Assembly (NCBI RefSeq): GCF_013410355.1
Contig: NZ_JACCFI010000001.1
Span: 1,302,001 to 1,366,000, forward strand
Direction: 5' to 3'
DNA length: 64,000 nt
Source: Agromyces hippuratus
Lineage (GTDB): Bacteria; Actinomycetota; Actinomycetes; Actinomycetales; Microbacteriaceae
Shown: one piece after another, positions 20,643-29,347 of the stretch
Numbering within the stretch: the stretch's first letter is position 1
Layout of the letters: the number at the start of each line of letters is the position of its first letter
Program-made: the position numbers and the translations under genes
Notes under the pieces: generated by a model
The model's input: the letters and a program-made list of their open reading frames with translations, nothing else
Told to the model about the DNA's origin: nothing
Databases searched by the model: none

Positions 20643-22076
20643 TCAGGCGCGGATGAGCGCCAGCACCTCGTCGCGGATGGCCGCCATCGTCGCAGCGTCC
20701 TGCCCCTCGGCGTTCAGGCGCAGCAGCGGTTCGGTGTTCGAGGGCCGCACGTTGAACCACCAGAAAGCCTCGTCGCCGGCGGTCGTGCCCGTGACGGTGA
20801 GGCCGTCGAGCTCGTCGAACTCGGCACGATCGGTGAAGGCCTCGAAGATGCGCGTGTACGCGGCGGGAACGTCGTCGACGACCGAGTTGATCTCGCCCGA
20901 CAGCGAGTACGGGGTGAACCGCGTGGACATCTCGGAGAGCGGGGCCTGCTGCGCGCCGAACTCGGCGAGCATGTGCATGGCGGCGAGCATGCCGTTGTCG
21001 GCGCCCCAGAAGTCGCGGAAGTAGTAGTGGGCCGAGTGCTCGCCGCCGAAGACGGCGCCGGTGGCCTTCATCTGGTCCTTGATGAGCGAGTGGCCGACAC
21101 GCGTGCGCACGGCCGTCGCACCGGCGGCCTCGATCGCCTCGGGCACGAAGCGCGAGGTGATGAGGTTGTGGATGACCGAGACATCCGATTCGCCCATCGC
21201 CTGCACGCGGGCGATCTCGCGAAGCGCGACGACGGCGGCGACGGCCGACGGGTTCACCGCGCCGCCCTGCTCGTCGACGACGAAGCAGCGGTCGGCGTCG
21301 CCGTCGAACGCGAGTCCGAGGTCGGCGCCGTGCTCGACGACGGCGCGCTGCAGGTCGACGAGGTTCGCGGGCTCGAGCGGGTTCGCCTCGTGATTCGGGA
21401 AGGTGCCGTCGAGCTCGAAGTAGAGGGGCACGATCTCGAGGGGCAGGGCCGGGAGACCTGCGGCGGTGCCGAGCACGGCGGGCACCGTGAGCCCGCCCAT
21501 GCCGTTGCCCGCGTCGACGACGATCTTGAGCGGTCGGATGCCGCTGAGGTCGACGAGCGAGCGCAGGTACGCCGCGTAGTCGGCGAGCACGTCGACGGTC
21601 GAGACCGTGCCGGGCTCGGCAGCGGGCACGATGCCCTGCTCGAGGTGGTCGGCCGCGCGATCGCGGATCGCGGCGAGGCCGGTGTCGAGCGAGATGCCCT
21701 GGGCGCCGGCGCGCGAGAACTTGATGCCGTTGTAGGCGGCGGGGTTGTGGCTCGCCGTGAACATCGCCGCGGGCGCATCCATCGAGCCGGACGCGAAGTA
21801 GCTCTCGTCGGTCGAGCACAGCCCGATCGAGACGACGTCGGCGCCGCGGGCGGTCGCGCCGCGGGCGAAGGCCTCGGCGAAGCCGGGCGAGGAGTCGCGC
21901 ATGTCGTGCCCGACGACGACCCGGCCACCGGCGGCGCCGACCTCGTCGACGAACGCCGCGGCGAGGGCCTCGACCGTCTCGGCGGTCAGCCCCTCCCCGA
22001 CGATTCCGCGGACGTCGTAGGCCTTCACGATCGCGTCGAGGCGCGCTCGGGCCTCGGAAGGTGCAGCGGAATTCAT
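20643..22076 (-). CDS. manB: Phosphomannomutase/phosphoglucomutase
   Basis: 477-residue alpha-D-phosphohexomutase. The catalytic phosphoserine loop MFTASHNPAAYNG, the metal-binding DGDADR, and the sugar- and phosphate-binding segments (near FGGEHSAHYYF and RPSNTEP) are in the usual order. It interconverts mannose-6-P and mannose-1-P (and possibly the glucose phosphates) and feeds GDP-mannose or glycogen and wall synthesis. It overlaps DUF3499 by 4 bases (ATGA). Order manB-DUF3499-Rv3259-like-whiB matches Rv3257c-Rv3260c. Confidence 0.93.
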   Translation of the reverse strand: MNSAAPSEARARLDAIVKAYDVRGIVGEGLTAETVEALAAAFVDEVGAAGGRVVVGHDMRDSSPGFAEAFARGATARGADVVSIGLCSTDESYFASGSMDAPAAMFTASHNPAAYNGIKFSRAGAQGISLDTGLAAIRDRAADHLEQGIVPAAEPGTVSTVDVLADYAAYLRSLVDLSGIRPLKIVVDAGNGMGGLTVPAVLGTAAGLPALPLEIVPLYFELDGTFPNHEANPLEPANLVDLQRAVVEHGADLGLAFDGDADRCFVVDEQGGAVNPSAVAAVVALREIARVQAMGESDVSVIHNLITSRFVPEAIEAAGATAVRTRVGHSLIKDQMKATGAVFGGEHSAHYYFRDFWGADNGMLAAMHMLAEFGAQQAPLSEMSTRFTPYSLSGEINSVVDDVPAAYTRIFEAFTDRAEFDELDGLTVTGTTAGDEAFWWFNVRPSNTEPLLRLNAEGQDAATMAAIRDEVLALIRA

Positions 22077-22288
22077 GCCTTGAAACCTACCTCACCGATG
22101 CTCACGTGCCGCACGACCTGCCACCCGACGGGCGCCGACGTGCGCTCGGCGTGCCGGGCGCAGAGGTCGTAGCCGTGGGGCTCCCGGTTCGCCGCGAGCG
22201 GGCCGAGCACGGCCATCGAATCGGCATAGTCGAACGTCAGCGTGGCAACCGCTTCGGCAGCGCAGGCAGTGCGCGAACAACGTCTCAT
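22073..22288 (-). CDS. DUF3499 zinc-ribbon-like protein, 71 aa
   Basis: Small actinobacterial protein with cysteines at 4 and 9 (MRRCSRTACAA) and a CARH pair at 43-46, the spacing expected for a single zinc site. Homologous to Rv3258c; function unknown. Coupled by an ATGA overlap with manB. A GGTGGAG ribosome binding site and a TACTCT hexamer lie directly upstream of the start, so the transcript leader is very short. Confidence 0.88.
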   Translation of the reverse strand: MRRCSRTACAAEAVATLTFDYADSMAVLGPLAANREPHGYDLCARHAERTSAPVGWQVVRHVSIGEVGFKA

Positions 22289-22338
22289 GGCTCCACCAGA
22301 GTAGCGAGCATCGCGGGCGATCGGCGGATACGACTCGG

Positions 22339-22344
22339 TACGAT
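22339..22344 (+). promoter_or_regulatory. -10 element of a leaderless promoter for the Rv3259-like gene
   Basis: TACGAT six bases before the ATG at 22351 and no Shine-Dalgarno; transcription would start at or next to the start codon. Confidence 0.5.
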
Positions 22345-22350
22345 GGGGGC

Positions 22351-22794
22351 ATGCCCCGCTCCCGTCGTGTCGCCTCCGAGCCGCGCTCGCCCCGACGGCT
22401 CGCCCGAGACCGTCACGGCCGCGGACTCCGCTCGGCCGTCACCGGGCCGCACCTGCCGATGCTGCACAACCGCCTCGACGACTTCGACGTCACCGTCGGC
22501 ACGACCGCGGCGTATCTGCGCGGGCTCTGGCCCGAACTCGAGGGCGTCGTGTTCGAGGTCGCGCAGGGGCCGGCCGAGGCCATCCACGACGACCACGTCG
22601 ACCGGTGGAAGGTCTTCCACGACGAGCGTCGCATCGTCTTCTACCGCCTGCCCATCGTGCGATTCCTGCGCCTGCAGGAGGGTGAGGAGCGCGAAGAGAA
22701 GCTGCTCATCGAGAGCTGCGTCTTCCGCGCGATCGCCGACCTGCTCGGCAAGGACCCGTGGGAACTCGCACCGGGACGCTACCGCCACCTCTGA
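22351..22794 (+). CDS. Metallopeptidase-family protein (Rv3259-like), active site degenerate
   Basis: 147 residues. The body (LPMLHNRLDDFDVTVG, VVFEVAQGPAEAI, RRIVFYRLPIVRFLRLQEGEEREEKLLIESCVFRAIADLLG) matches the actinobacterial family annotated as zincin-like metallopeptidases. Where true members carry HExxHxxG, this protein reads IESCVFRAIADLLG: the histidines are missing, so it is unlikely to be a zinc protease. It is conserved between DUF3499 and whiB in many actinobacteria, which argues for a retained non-proteolytic role. Convergent with the DUF5719 gene. Confidence 0.82.
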   Translation: MPRSRRVASEPRSPRRLARDRHGRGLRSAVTGPHLPMLHNRLDDFDVTVGTTAAYLRGLWPELEGVVFEVAQGPAEAIHDDHVDRWKVFHDERRIVFYRLPIVRFLRLQEGEEREEKLLIESCVFRAIADLLGKDPWELAPGRYRHL

Positions 22795-22824
22795 GCGCGT
22801 GCGCGCACGCCCGACGACGTGCCG

Positions 22825-24297
22825 CTACCGGGGGAACACGCGGATGGGCGCGTCGAGCGGACCGGGCGGCTGCACCCCGAACGCGGCGAGCTCGCCCTCG
22901 GCGTCGAACGACACCGCGGCGTGCACGCCGGCGACCCCGGCGAGCCTGACGGTCGAGCCGGCATCGACCTCGACGGATGCCGCCGACCCCGCGTCGATCG
23001 TGATGGCGCGCGCCGATCCGTCGATCGTGAGCTGCACCTCTGCGACGTCCTCGCCCTCGTTCGCGAGGTGCAGCACCGGCGAACCGCCGTCGGGAATCGC
23101 GACGACCGCATCGTCGAGAAGCGGCGCGGTCGAGACCGACCACGCGAAATCGCCCGCTGCCGCGATGTCGGCCGCACCCGGCGCCGGCGCAGCGTCCGTT
23201 CCGCCGACGGCGGCGCGAGCTGCCGCGACGATGGGCCCGTCGGCTTCGAGTCTCACCGTGTAGGCCCCGGCCTCGAGCACTCCGAGCGGCACGTCGGTCG
23301 CCCGCCCAGGCTGCAGGGTCGCCTCGATCGTGGCGCCTGCGGCACTGCCGGTCTCGGGAACGAGCCCGATCGACACGTCGACGGGTTCGTCACCGACGGC
23401 GAGCAGCCGGACGGCCGGGAAGCCGTCGCCCTCGGCGTGATCCTCGGCGGGATCGATGCCGCCCGCCTCGGCGACCACGAACCCGGGGATGATCTGGGTG
23501 GTCGCCGGCATCGCGGCGGCACCGGTGAGCTCGACGCCCGCCGGCGCGAGACCGTCGACGGCGGACTGCTCGAGCGTCGCGGCGATCGTTCCCCCGGAAC
23601 TCGTGACGTGCACGACCGGCGAGGACAGGTTCGGGGCGATACCGGCGAGCGAGACCACCCGCTGGCTGCCGCCGGGCACGATGATGCCGAGCGCGGAACC
23701 GGCGTCGATCGCGCCGGTCTCGCCCGTCACCCGCACGTCGACGGTCGCGGCGACGTCGGTGGGATTCGCGAGCATCACGAGGCTCGTGCGTCCGAGCGTC
23801 GTGGCGCCGGCGACGAGCCACGACTCGGAGGTCGCCTCGGCGCACGCCGTGGCGGCGAATCCGGCCATCGTCTCGGTGTCGGCCGATTGCGACTGCGCTC
23901 CCGCGATCAGTCCGGCATCGACGGTGCCCGGCTCGACCTCGATCGCGACGGGGGTGCCGTCGCGGTCGGCGCGCGGGTTCTCGGGCGCGTCGATCGGGGT
24001 CTCGGTGATCTCGGCATCGTCGGGATCGGCACCGACGATCACGTCGGCCTCACCGATGGACGACGCGGTCGTCGCGGCTGCGGCATCGTCGGCGAGGGTG
24101 AGCAGCGGGCCCGGGCAGACGCGCTGCTGACGGCTCTCCGCGGGCTGCACGACGAGGGAGGGCGGCGTGACCCGGTGCTCCGGCCACGGCACGAGGGCGG
24201 CGGCTCCGAGCGCGGCCACGGCGAGCGCGGCCGCCACGAGGAATCCGGCGGCCCTGCCGCCGATGCGGACGATGGATCGCATGCGATCAGCGGGCAT
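22825..24297 (-). CDS. DUF5719 family secreted/membrane-anchored protein
   Basis: 490 residues with an N-terminal signal anchor (RAAGFLVAAALAVAALGAAALV, about 14-35) and a large extracytoplasmic beta-rich region of repeated 90-110 residue units (segments like SRVVSLAG, STVRLAGVAGVHAAVSF). No enzyme motif is visible. It always sits beside a large glycosyltransferase near whiB in Microbacteriaceae and other actinobacteria and probably acts with it at the cell surface. The ATG at 24297 overlaps the glycosyltransferase stop by 11 bases; the second methionine at codon 6 is an alternative. Confidence 0.82.
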   Translation of the reverse strand: MPADRMRSIVRIGGRAAGFLVAAALAVAALGAAALVPWPEHRVTPPSLVVQPAESRQQRVCPGPLLTLADDAAAATTASSIGEADVIVGADPDDAEITETPIDAPENPRADRDGTPVAIEVEPGTVDAGLIAGAQSQSADTETMAGFAATACAEATSESWLVAGATTLGRTSLVMLANPTDVAATVDVRVTGETGAIDAGSALGIIVPGGSQRVVSLAGIAPNLSSPVVHVTSSGGTIAATLEQSAVDGLAPAGVELTGAAAMPATTQIIPGFVVAEAGGIDPAEDHAEGDGFPAVRLLAVGDEPVDVSIGLVPETGSAAGATIEATLQPGRATDVPLGVLEAGAYTVRLEADGPIVAAARAAVGGTDAAPAPGAADIAAAGDFAWSVSTAPLLDDAVVAIPDGGSPVLHLANEGEDVAEVQLTIDGSARAITIDAGSAASVEVDAGSTVRLAGVAGVHAAVSFDAEGELAAFGVQPPGPLDAPIRVFPR

Positions 24298-27200
24298 CGT
24301 CGTCTCCCTTCGTCTCGGTCGGTTCGGGTCGGTCGGCCGCCCCGTCGGGCTCCTCGTCCGGGGGCGGCGATCCGACCGGCGACGACGGTTCCGTCGTGTC
24401 GGCCGGCGGCTCGGAGGCTTCGGCCGAGGTCGCGCCGGAGCCGTCCGCCGCTTCCTCCCGGCCGGCGGGCTCGTCGGCGGCAGGGGAATCGCCCGCGGCA
24501 TCCGCCTCGTCGGTCTCCGCAGGATCGCCGGTCGCCGCCTGCTCGCCGGTCTCCGCACGATCGCCGTCTGCGGACTCGCCGTCATCGGCCTCGCCCGAGT
24601 CGGCTGCTCCGTCGGCGACGGCAGGCTTCCGCGACTTCGCGGGCCGGCGCGGGCGGCGTCGCACGGGGCGCCGGTCGGCTTCGCGCCCGGCACCGGTCGG
24701 AATGGAGAGCAGCAGGGTCGCGCCGAGCACGACGAGCTGCACGGCGCTGACGATCGCCGTCAGCGCACCGCCCGCGTTCGGCGGAATCTGCGCTGCCGGT
24801 GCGTCGGGCTCCGCGGCGCTGAACCTCCAGAGCGTTCCGAAGTCGGTCTCGCCGACCGCGATGAGGGCGGAATTGCCGTCGAGGGCGGTGCGCGCGCGGT
24901 TCGCGGTCGCCTCGGCCTCGCGGTCGTCTCCCGCGGGCGGAGCCAGCAGCACGAAGGAGACGCCGAAGTCGCGGATCGCGGCATCCGGATCGAATCCGCT
25001 GCGGGAGGCGAGGTTGCCGGCGACCTCAGCGAGCTGCTCCTCCGATTCGCTCATCTCCTCGAGCGTCTGCTCGAGGGTCGACTGCTCGTCGAGCGTCGTG
25101 CCCGTGCCGTGCTCGAGGGTCGACCGGATGCTGCCGTCGGACTCGGGCTGGATGCGGAGCGTCGTCACCCGCGGATCGGTATCCGCCTCGGCACCGACGA
25201 ACGCCGGCAGCGTGCGCTCGGCAGCCGGGCCGATCGTCGTCTCTGCCGTGGCGATGGCCAGACCCGTCGGCACCACCGCCGCGATGGTCGTCACGGCGAC
25301 GAACCACGCGACCGCCGCGCCGCCGCGCCGCACGGCGCTCAGCGCGATGGCCGCTGCGAGCACGAGCCCGAGCCAGGCGAGACTCAGCCCCGGGCCGGTC
25401 CAGAGCTGCACGGCGGCCGGACCGGCCACCGCCACCGCGACGTGGCTCGCGGCGACGGCGGTCGCGAAGCCGATCAGCACGATGCCGAGGCTGAGCACCG
25501 CCCCGCGGATGCCCGGCGCCAGCACGGCGGCCAGCGCGGCGACGATGAGCGGCACCACGAGGAGCGTCAGGAGGAGCTTCGGGTCGATCAGGGCGCCGTC
25601 GCCGAGGAGGGCTGACCAGCCGCCCCATGGCTCGCCGGGGAACCCGAGGGCGAGCTGCCACACGGGGGGAACCGTGCTCTGGAGCGGCAGGCCCGGGTCG
25701 GCGAGCAGTGCGATCGGGGCGCCGCGACCGAGTTGCTCGAACACGAGCGGCGCGAAGAGCACGAAGGCCGGCAACGGCAGGCCTGCGAGGCGCACGGCGG
25801 CACGACCGCTGACCGCGAGCCCGACGATCCAGGCCAGGAGCAGCGCCGGCGCGAGGCTCGGTGCGGCCGCGATCACGGCCGCGAACAGGAGGGACGCCGT
25901 CGCGGCTGCCGCCCACGACGTCGCCGCGCCGAACACGGCGAACGCGAGCCAGCCGAGCAGCACATGGGCGAGCACGGCGCCCGGGCGCCCGTCGCCGAGC
26001 GCCACGAGCAGCGGCGGGGCGAGTCCCCAGACGAGCGCGACGACCGCGCGCACGGAGCCGCGCTCGGTCAGTCGTGAGGCGGCGAACCACGCACCCAGGG
26101 TCGCGACGGGGACCGCGACCAGCCAGAGCAGCACGAGCGCGAACGACGGCGCCCAGAACGAGAGCGAGCCGAGCACGGCGAGCACGCCGGCGAACGGGTC
26201 GGCGGCGCCGACGAATCCGGCGCCGATGTCGCGCCATCCGTAGGCCGCATTGCGCCACAGCTCGTCGAGCCCGCTCGAGAGCGGGAGGATGCCCCCGCCG
26301 CTGAGGCCTCCGGCGCCGAGCAGCCACGAGAACAGGGCGACACTCGCCACGACCGAGACGAGGAGCACCCAGCCGCCGCCGGTTCCGAGGAACTGCAGCT
26401 CGTGCTTCCGGCCCCGGGCTCTGGCGCGGCGCTCCTCGGCGGCGTGCTGTCGCCGCCGGCGCACCTCGTCGGGCTGCATCCGGAGCGGCGCGATCGCCGA
26501 CCACCCGGTCGTGCGCGCCGCCTTCAGCCGTCGACGGGCGCGGGCGACCCGCATGCCGGAGAACATCGTGCCGAGCGCTGCGGCGAACTCACCGGTGATC
26601 GCGCCGGGCGACTTCACGAGCAGCAGCCGGATCGAGCGGAGGATCGCGAGCGGCAGGAAGCTCAGCCAGTGCACCGGAACGACGACGGCCGGTGCGTAGA
26701 CCAGGCGGCGGTGCAGCGCGGCGGCCCGAGCGGCGCGGGTACGGCGCCGGGCAGCGCGCGCGCGGGGGTCGGCCGACGGCCCCACGACGCCGTCGCCGGC
26801 GAACCGCACGTGCGCGTCGGGCACGACCGAGACCCGGTGGCCTGCGAGGCGGGCCCTGATCGAGAAGTCGAGGGCGTCGTCGACGGTCGGCAACGCGGGG
26901 TCGAAGCCGTCGAGCGACCGCCAGACCGTGTGCCGCACGAGGATCGCGGCGGAATCGAGCCCGAGCACGTCGCTGAGACCGTCGTGCTGCCCCTGGTCGA
27001 GCTCGCCCGAGACGAGCGCGACGCTGCGGCCGAACCGGGTCATCGTCCGGCCGAAGGTCGCGATGCGGTCGGGATCGTCCCATTCGCGGAGCTTGGGGCC
27101 GGCGATCGCGACGGACTTCGCCGTCTCGAGGGTCGCGACGAGCCGCTCGAGCGCCTCGGGCGCCGGGGCGGTGTCCTCTGCGAGGAGCCACAGTGCGTCG

Positions 27201-27454
27201 GCGTCGGACTCCGGCGCATCGAGCACCCGGTCCGCCGCGCGCACCGCTTCGCCGAACGAGAGTCGCTGCGAGAGTTCGACGATGTGCGTCGGCGACGAGG
27301 CCGCGGCGATCTCGCGCGCCTCGGCATCGGCTTCCGTCAGCACGACGACGAGGGCATCGGGGGCTCGGCGCTGGGCTCGAATCGCTTCGAGGGAGCGTCT
27401 GAGGTGGTCGCCACCGTGATGTGCGACGAGGACGGCGGTGACTCTGGGGAACAT
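24287..27454 (-). CDS. Large GT2 glycosyltransferase with multi-spanning membrane C-terminus
   Basis: 1055 residues in three parts. Residues 1-220 are a GT-A family 2 domain (VTAVLVAHHGGDHLRRSL, then LWLLAEDTAPAP in the DxD position and TVDDALDFSIRARLAG). Residues about 260-880 contain roughly 12 hydrophobic segments interrupted by an outside loop. The last 110 residues are a low-complexity acidic tail rich in A, E, D, S and P. It probably transfers a sugar from a nucleotide or lipid carrier to a wall polymer or surface protein. The ATG at 27454 starts right at the GT domain. Coupled to DUF5719; downstream of whiB. Confidence 0.85.
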   Translation of the reverse strand: MFPRVTAVLVAHHGGDHLRRSLEAIRAQRRAPDALVVVLTEADAEAREIAAASSPTHIVELSQRLSFGEAVRAADRVLDAPESDADALWLLAEDTAPAPEALERLVATLETAKSVAIAGPKLREWDDPDRIATFGRTMTRFGRSVALVSGELDQGQHDGLSDVLGLDSAAILVRHTVWRSLDGFDPALPTVDDALDFSIRARLAGHRVSVVPDAHVRFAGDGVVGPSADPRARAARRRTRAARAAALHRRLVYAPAVVVPVHWLSFLPLAILRSIRLLLVKSPGAITGEFAAALGTMFSGMRVARARRRLKAARTTGWSAIAPLRMQPDEVRRRRQHAAEERRARARGRKHELQFLGTGGGWVLLVSVVASVALFSWLLGAGGLSGGGILPLSSGLDELWRNAAYGWRDIGAGFVGAADPFAGVLAVLGSLSFWAPSFALVLLWLVAVPVATLGAWFAASRLTERGSVRAVVALVWGLAPPLLVALGDGRPGAVLAHVLLGWLAFAVFGAATSWAAAATASLLFAAVIAAAPSLAPALLLAWIVGLAVSGRAAVRLAGLPLPAFVLFAPLVFEQLGRGAPIALLADPGLPLQSTVPPVWQLALGFPGEPWGGWSALLGDGALIDPKLLLTLLVVPLIVAALAAVLAPGIRGAVLSLGIVLIGFATAVAASHVAVAVAGPAAVQLWTGPGLSLAWLGLVLAAAIALSAVRRGGAAVAWFVAVTTIAAVVPTGLAIATAETTIGPAAERTLPAFVGAEADTDPRVTTLRIQPESDGSIRSTLEHGTGTTLDEQSTLEQTLEEMSESEEQLAEVAGNLASRSGFDPDAAIRDFGVSFVLLAPPAGDDREAEATANRARTALDGNSALIAVGETDFGTLWRFSAAEPDAPAAQIPPNAGGALTAIVSAVQLVVLGATLLLSIPTGAGREADRRPVRRRPRRPAKSRKPAVADGAADSGEADDGESADGDRAETGEQAATGDPAETDEADAAGDSPAADEPAGREEAADGSGATSAEASEPPADTTEPSSPVGSPPPDEEPDGAADRPEPTETKGDDDAR

Positions 27455-27558
27455 CGGGGTCAGCCTAAGCGGCGCACCACGCGGCATTCGTCACCACTCC
27501 GGGCGTGCCTCGAAAAGACGGATCGAATGTCAGACGTTGCGACCGCGGCCGCGAGCGC

Positions 27559-27580
27559 GGGGCCCGCCGAAGCAGGCCCC
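27559..27580 (-). terminator. Weak hairpin after whiB
   Basis: GGGGCC at 27559-27564 pairs with GGCCCC at 27575-27580 with a 10-base loop, 6 bases after the whiB stop. A short stem, so only a tentative terminator. Confidence 0.3.
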
Positions 27581-27585
27581 ACGAC

Positions 27586-27906
27586 TCAGACCGCTCGTTT
27601 GCGGAGCTTGCGTCGCTCACGCTCGGAGAGCCCGCCCCAGATGCCGAAGCGCTCGTCGTTGCCGAGCGCGTACTCGAGGCACTGATTGCGTACCTCGCAT
27701 CCGGTGCAGATCTTCTTCGCGTCCCTCGTCGATCCGCCCTTTTCAGGGAAGAACGCCTCAGGATCTGTTTGCGCGCACAGCGCGTCGCTCTGCCATGCCA
27801 ACGGATTGTCATCGTCTGAGACCGAACGAACCCCCGGAACGCCCAGCCTGACCGGATCGACGAACCAATCGTCAGGTACTCCAGAACGATATTCAGGATT
27901 GCTCAT
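27586..27906 (-). CDS. whiB: WhiB family iron-sulfur transcription regulator (WhiB2/WhmD-like)
   Basis: 106 residues with the four cluster-binding cysteines C44, C67, C70 and C76 (C-X22-C-X2-C-X5-C), the turn GIWGG at 88-92 and the basic C-terminal RERRKLRKR that contacts DNA. WhiB2-type proteins control septation and development as 4Fe-4S partners of sigma-A and WhiA. The ATG at 27906 has GGGAG 8 bases upstream. Position between the Rv3259-like gene and wall-sugar genes matches Rv3260c. A near-consensus promoter with an embedded palindrome lies upstream. Confidence 0.95.
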   Translation of the reverse strand: MSNPEYRSGVPDDWFVDPVRLGVPGVRSVSDDDNPLAWQSDALCAQTDPEAFFPEKGGSTRDAKKICTGCEVRNQCLEYALGNDERFGIWGGLSERERRKLRKRAV

Positions 27907-27955
27907 ATCGTCTCCCACCCAGTTGTACCGACCACCCAGAGGGTGTGTCACGACC

Positions 27956-27985
27956 AATTACACCGGTGTAATTCCCGTGAGTCAA
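27956..27985 (-). promoter_or_regulatory. whiB promoter with overlapping 18-bp palindrome
   Basis: On the minus strand TTGACT (27985-27980), a 17-base spacer and TGTAAT (27962-27957) form a near-consensus sigma-A promoter. AATTACACCGGTGTAATT at 27956-27973 is a perfect inverted repeat covering the -10 and most of the spacer, an ideal position for a repressor or for WhiB/WhiA-type autoregulation. Confidence 0.75.
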
Positions 27986-28060
27986 GTCGCAGATGGTAAA
28001 CCCTCAATCCACCGTCGAGGCTTGATGACCCGCTCGACACGCCGGGACGTTGAGCAGACG

Positions 28061-29029
28061 TTATGAATCGGATGCCGCGCGGCGGGCCTGCCAGGCGCTC
28101 TCGACCATCTCCGTGAGCGTGTGGCGCATGCGCCAATCGAGGTCTCGTTCCGCGAGTTCGCCGGAGGCGACGATGCGGGCGGGATCGCCGGCGCGGCGCT
28201 CGACGATCTCCGGCGAGAACTCGATGCCGGTGACCTCCGCGACCGCGCGCATGATCTCGCCGACCGAGACGCCGTCTCCGGAGCCGAGGTTGTAGACCGG
28301 CTCGAGATCGTCGCCGGCGTCGAGGCGACGCGCCGCGACGACGTGCGCCTCTGCCAGGTCGGCCACGTGGATGTAGTCGCGCACGCAGGTGCCGTCGGGG
28401 GTCGGGTAGTCGCCGCCGTTGATGCGGGGGGTGCGCCCGTCGATCAGGGCGTCGAAGACGAGCGGGAAGAGGTTGTGCGGGCTGACGTCGAACACCTCGG
28501 GAGTGCCGGAACCGACGACGTTGAAGTAGCGCAGACTCGTGTGGTGGAGGCCGGCCGCCTTCGCCTGGTCGGCCAGCAGCCACTCGCCGATGAGCTTCGA
28601 CTCGCCGTAGGGCGACTCCGGATGCTTCGGGGTCGCCTCGGTGACGAGGTCGACGTCGGGCGTGCCGTACACGGCGGCGCTCGACGAGAACACCATGCGG
28701 CCGACACCCTTCGACTCCATCGCCGCGAGCAGCGTGGCGGTGCCGGTGACGTTCTGCCGGTAGGTGTGGAGGGGTTGCTGAACCGAGACGCCGGCGTACT
28801 TGAATCCGGCGAGGTGCACGACGCCCTGGACGTCGTGCTGCTCGATCGTGCGCTCGATCACCGAGCCGTCGAGGATGCTGCCGTTCACGAAGGGGGTGCC
28901 GGCCGGGACGAACTCGTGCCGACCCGACGACAGGTCGTCGAGCACGACTGCCCCGATGCCCTGCGCCTCGAATGCGCGCACGACGTGCGCGCCGATGTAA
29001 CCCGCTCCCCCAGTGACCAGCCAGCTCAT
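28061..29029 (-). CDS. galE: UDP-glucose 4-epimerase
   Basis: 322-residue extended SDR. NAD-binding GGAGYIGAH at the N-terminus, the catalytic SSSAAVYG serine and the YxxxK in SPYGESK are present, as is the late GDPARIVAS motif. It interconverts UDP-glucose and UDP-galactose; here the product would feed the Glf mutase at 46036-47193. The ATG at 29029 places GxxGxxG at residues 7-13. A small membrane-protein gene lies 83 bases upstream on the same strand. Confidence 0.94.
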   Translation of the reverse strand: MSWLVTGGAGYIGAHVVRAFEAQGIGAVVLDDLSSGRHEFVPAGTPFVNGSILDGSVIERTIEQHDVQGVVHLAGFKYAGVSVQQPLHTYRQNVTGTATLLAAMESKGVGRMVFSSSAAVYGTPDVDLVTEATPKHPESPYGESKLIGEWLLADQAKAAGLHHTSLRYFNVVGSGTPEVFDVSPHNLFPLVFDALIDGRTPRINGGDYPTPDGTCVRDYIHVADLAEAHVVAARRLDAGDDLEPVYNLGSGDGVSVGEIMRAVAEVTGIEFSPEIVERRAGDPARIVASGELAERDLDWRMRHTLTEMVESAWQARRAASDS

Positions 29030-29112
29030 GTTCCCGCCTCCCGGCGCGGTGTCTCCGTGCCGGGATCGATCGTATCCGGACGCAGCCCGGTCGCCGGCTG
29101 CGTCGGAGGCGC

Positions 29113-29262
29113 TCAGGCGGACCGGGTGGGCTGGTGCTCGGCGTGCCGGTTGCGGTCGCGGATCTCGGGTCGACCGTAGCCATCGGTGTCGAGGCGGAGC
29201 ACGGTGGCGAGCACACCCCAGACGGCGAGTCCTGCGAGGACGAGGAAGATGATCGTGGTCAT
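29113..29262 (-). CDS. Small single-pass membrane protein, 49 aa
   Basis: Reads MTTIIFLVLAGLAVWGVLAT followed by a basic cytoplasmic tail ending in QPTRSA. One N-terminal membrane helix (residues 3-23) and a charged tail are all that can be seen; no function can be given. TACATT (29270-29275, minus strand) lies 7 bases before the ATG and there is no Shine-Dalgarno, so it is probably leaderless. It is divergent from the GlxA-type regulator, a pairing that suggests the regulator controls it. Confidence 0.6.
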   Translation of the reverse strand: MTTIIFLVLAGLAVWGVLATVLRLDTDGYGRPEIRDRNRHAEHQPTRSA

Positions 29263-29289
29263 GGCAGTAAATGTATGACTTGTGAGATA

Positions 29290-29305
29290 CTGCCGAAAGT
29301 GGCAG
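29290..29305. promoter_or_regulatory. Inverted repeat CTGCC-N6-GGCAG in the regulator spacer
   Basis: CTGCC at 29290-29294 and GGCAG at 29301-29305 form a dyad; further GGCAG and CTGCC copies lie at 29263-29267 and 29329-29333. This is a plausible operator for the divergently transcribed GlxA-type regulator. Confidence 0.45.
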
Positions 29306-29347
29306 AGTGGCCATCAAACGACCGATTCCTGCCAAACGGAGGCCGCC

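Noticed and set aside
27956..27973. BldD box in the whiB promoter
   Set aside because: The half-sites look similar, but the centre spacing is one base off the published BldD consensus, so I report only a palindrome.
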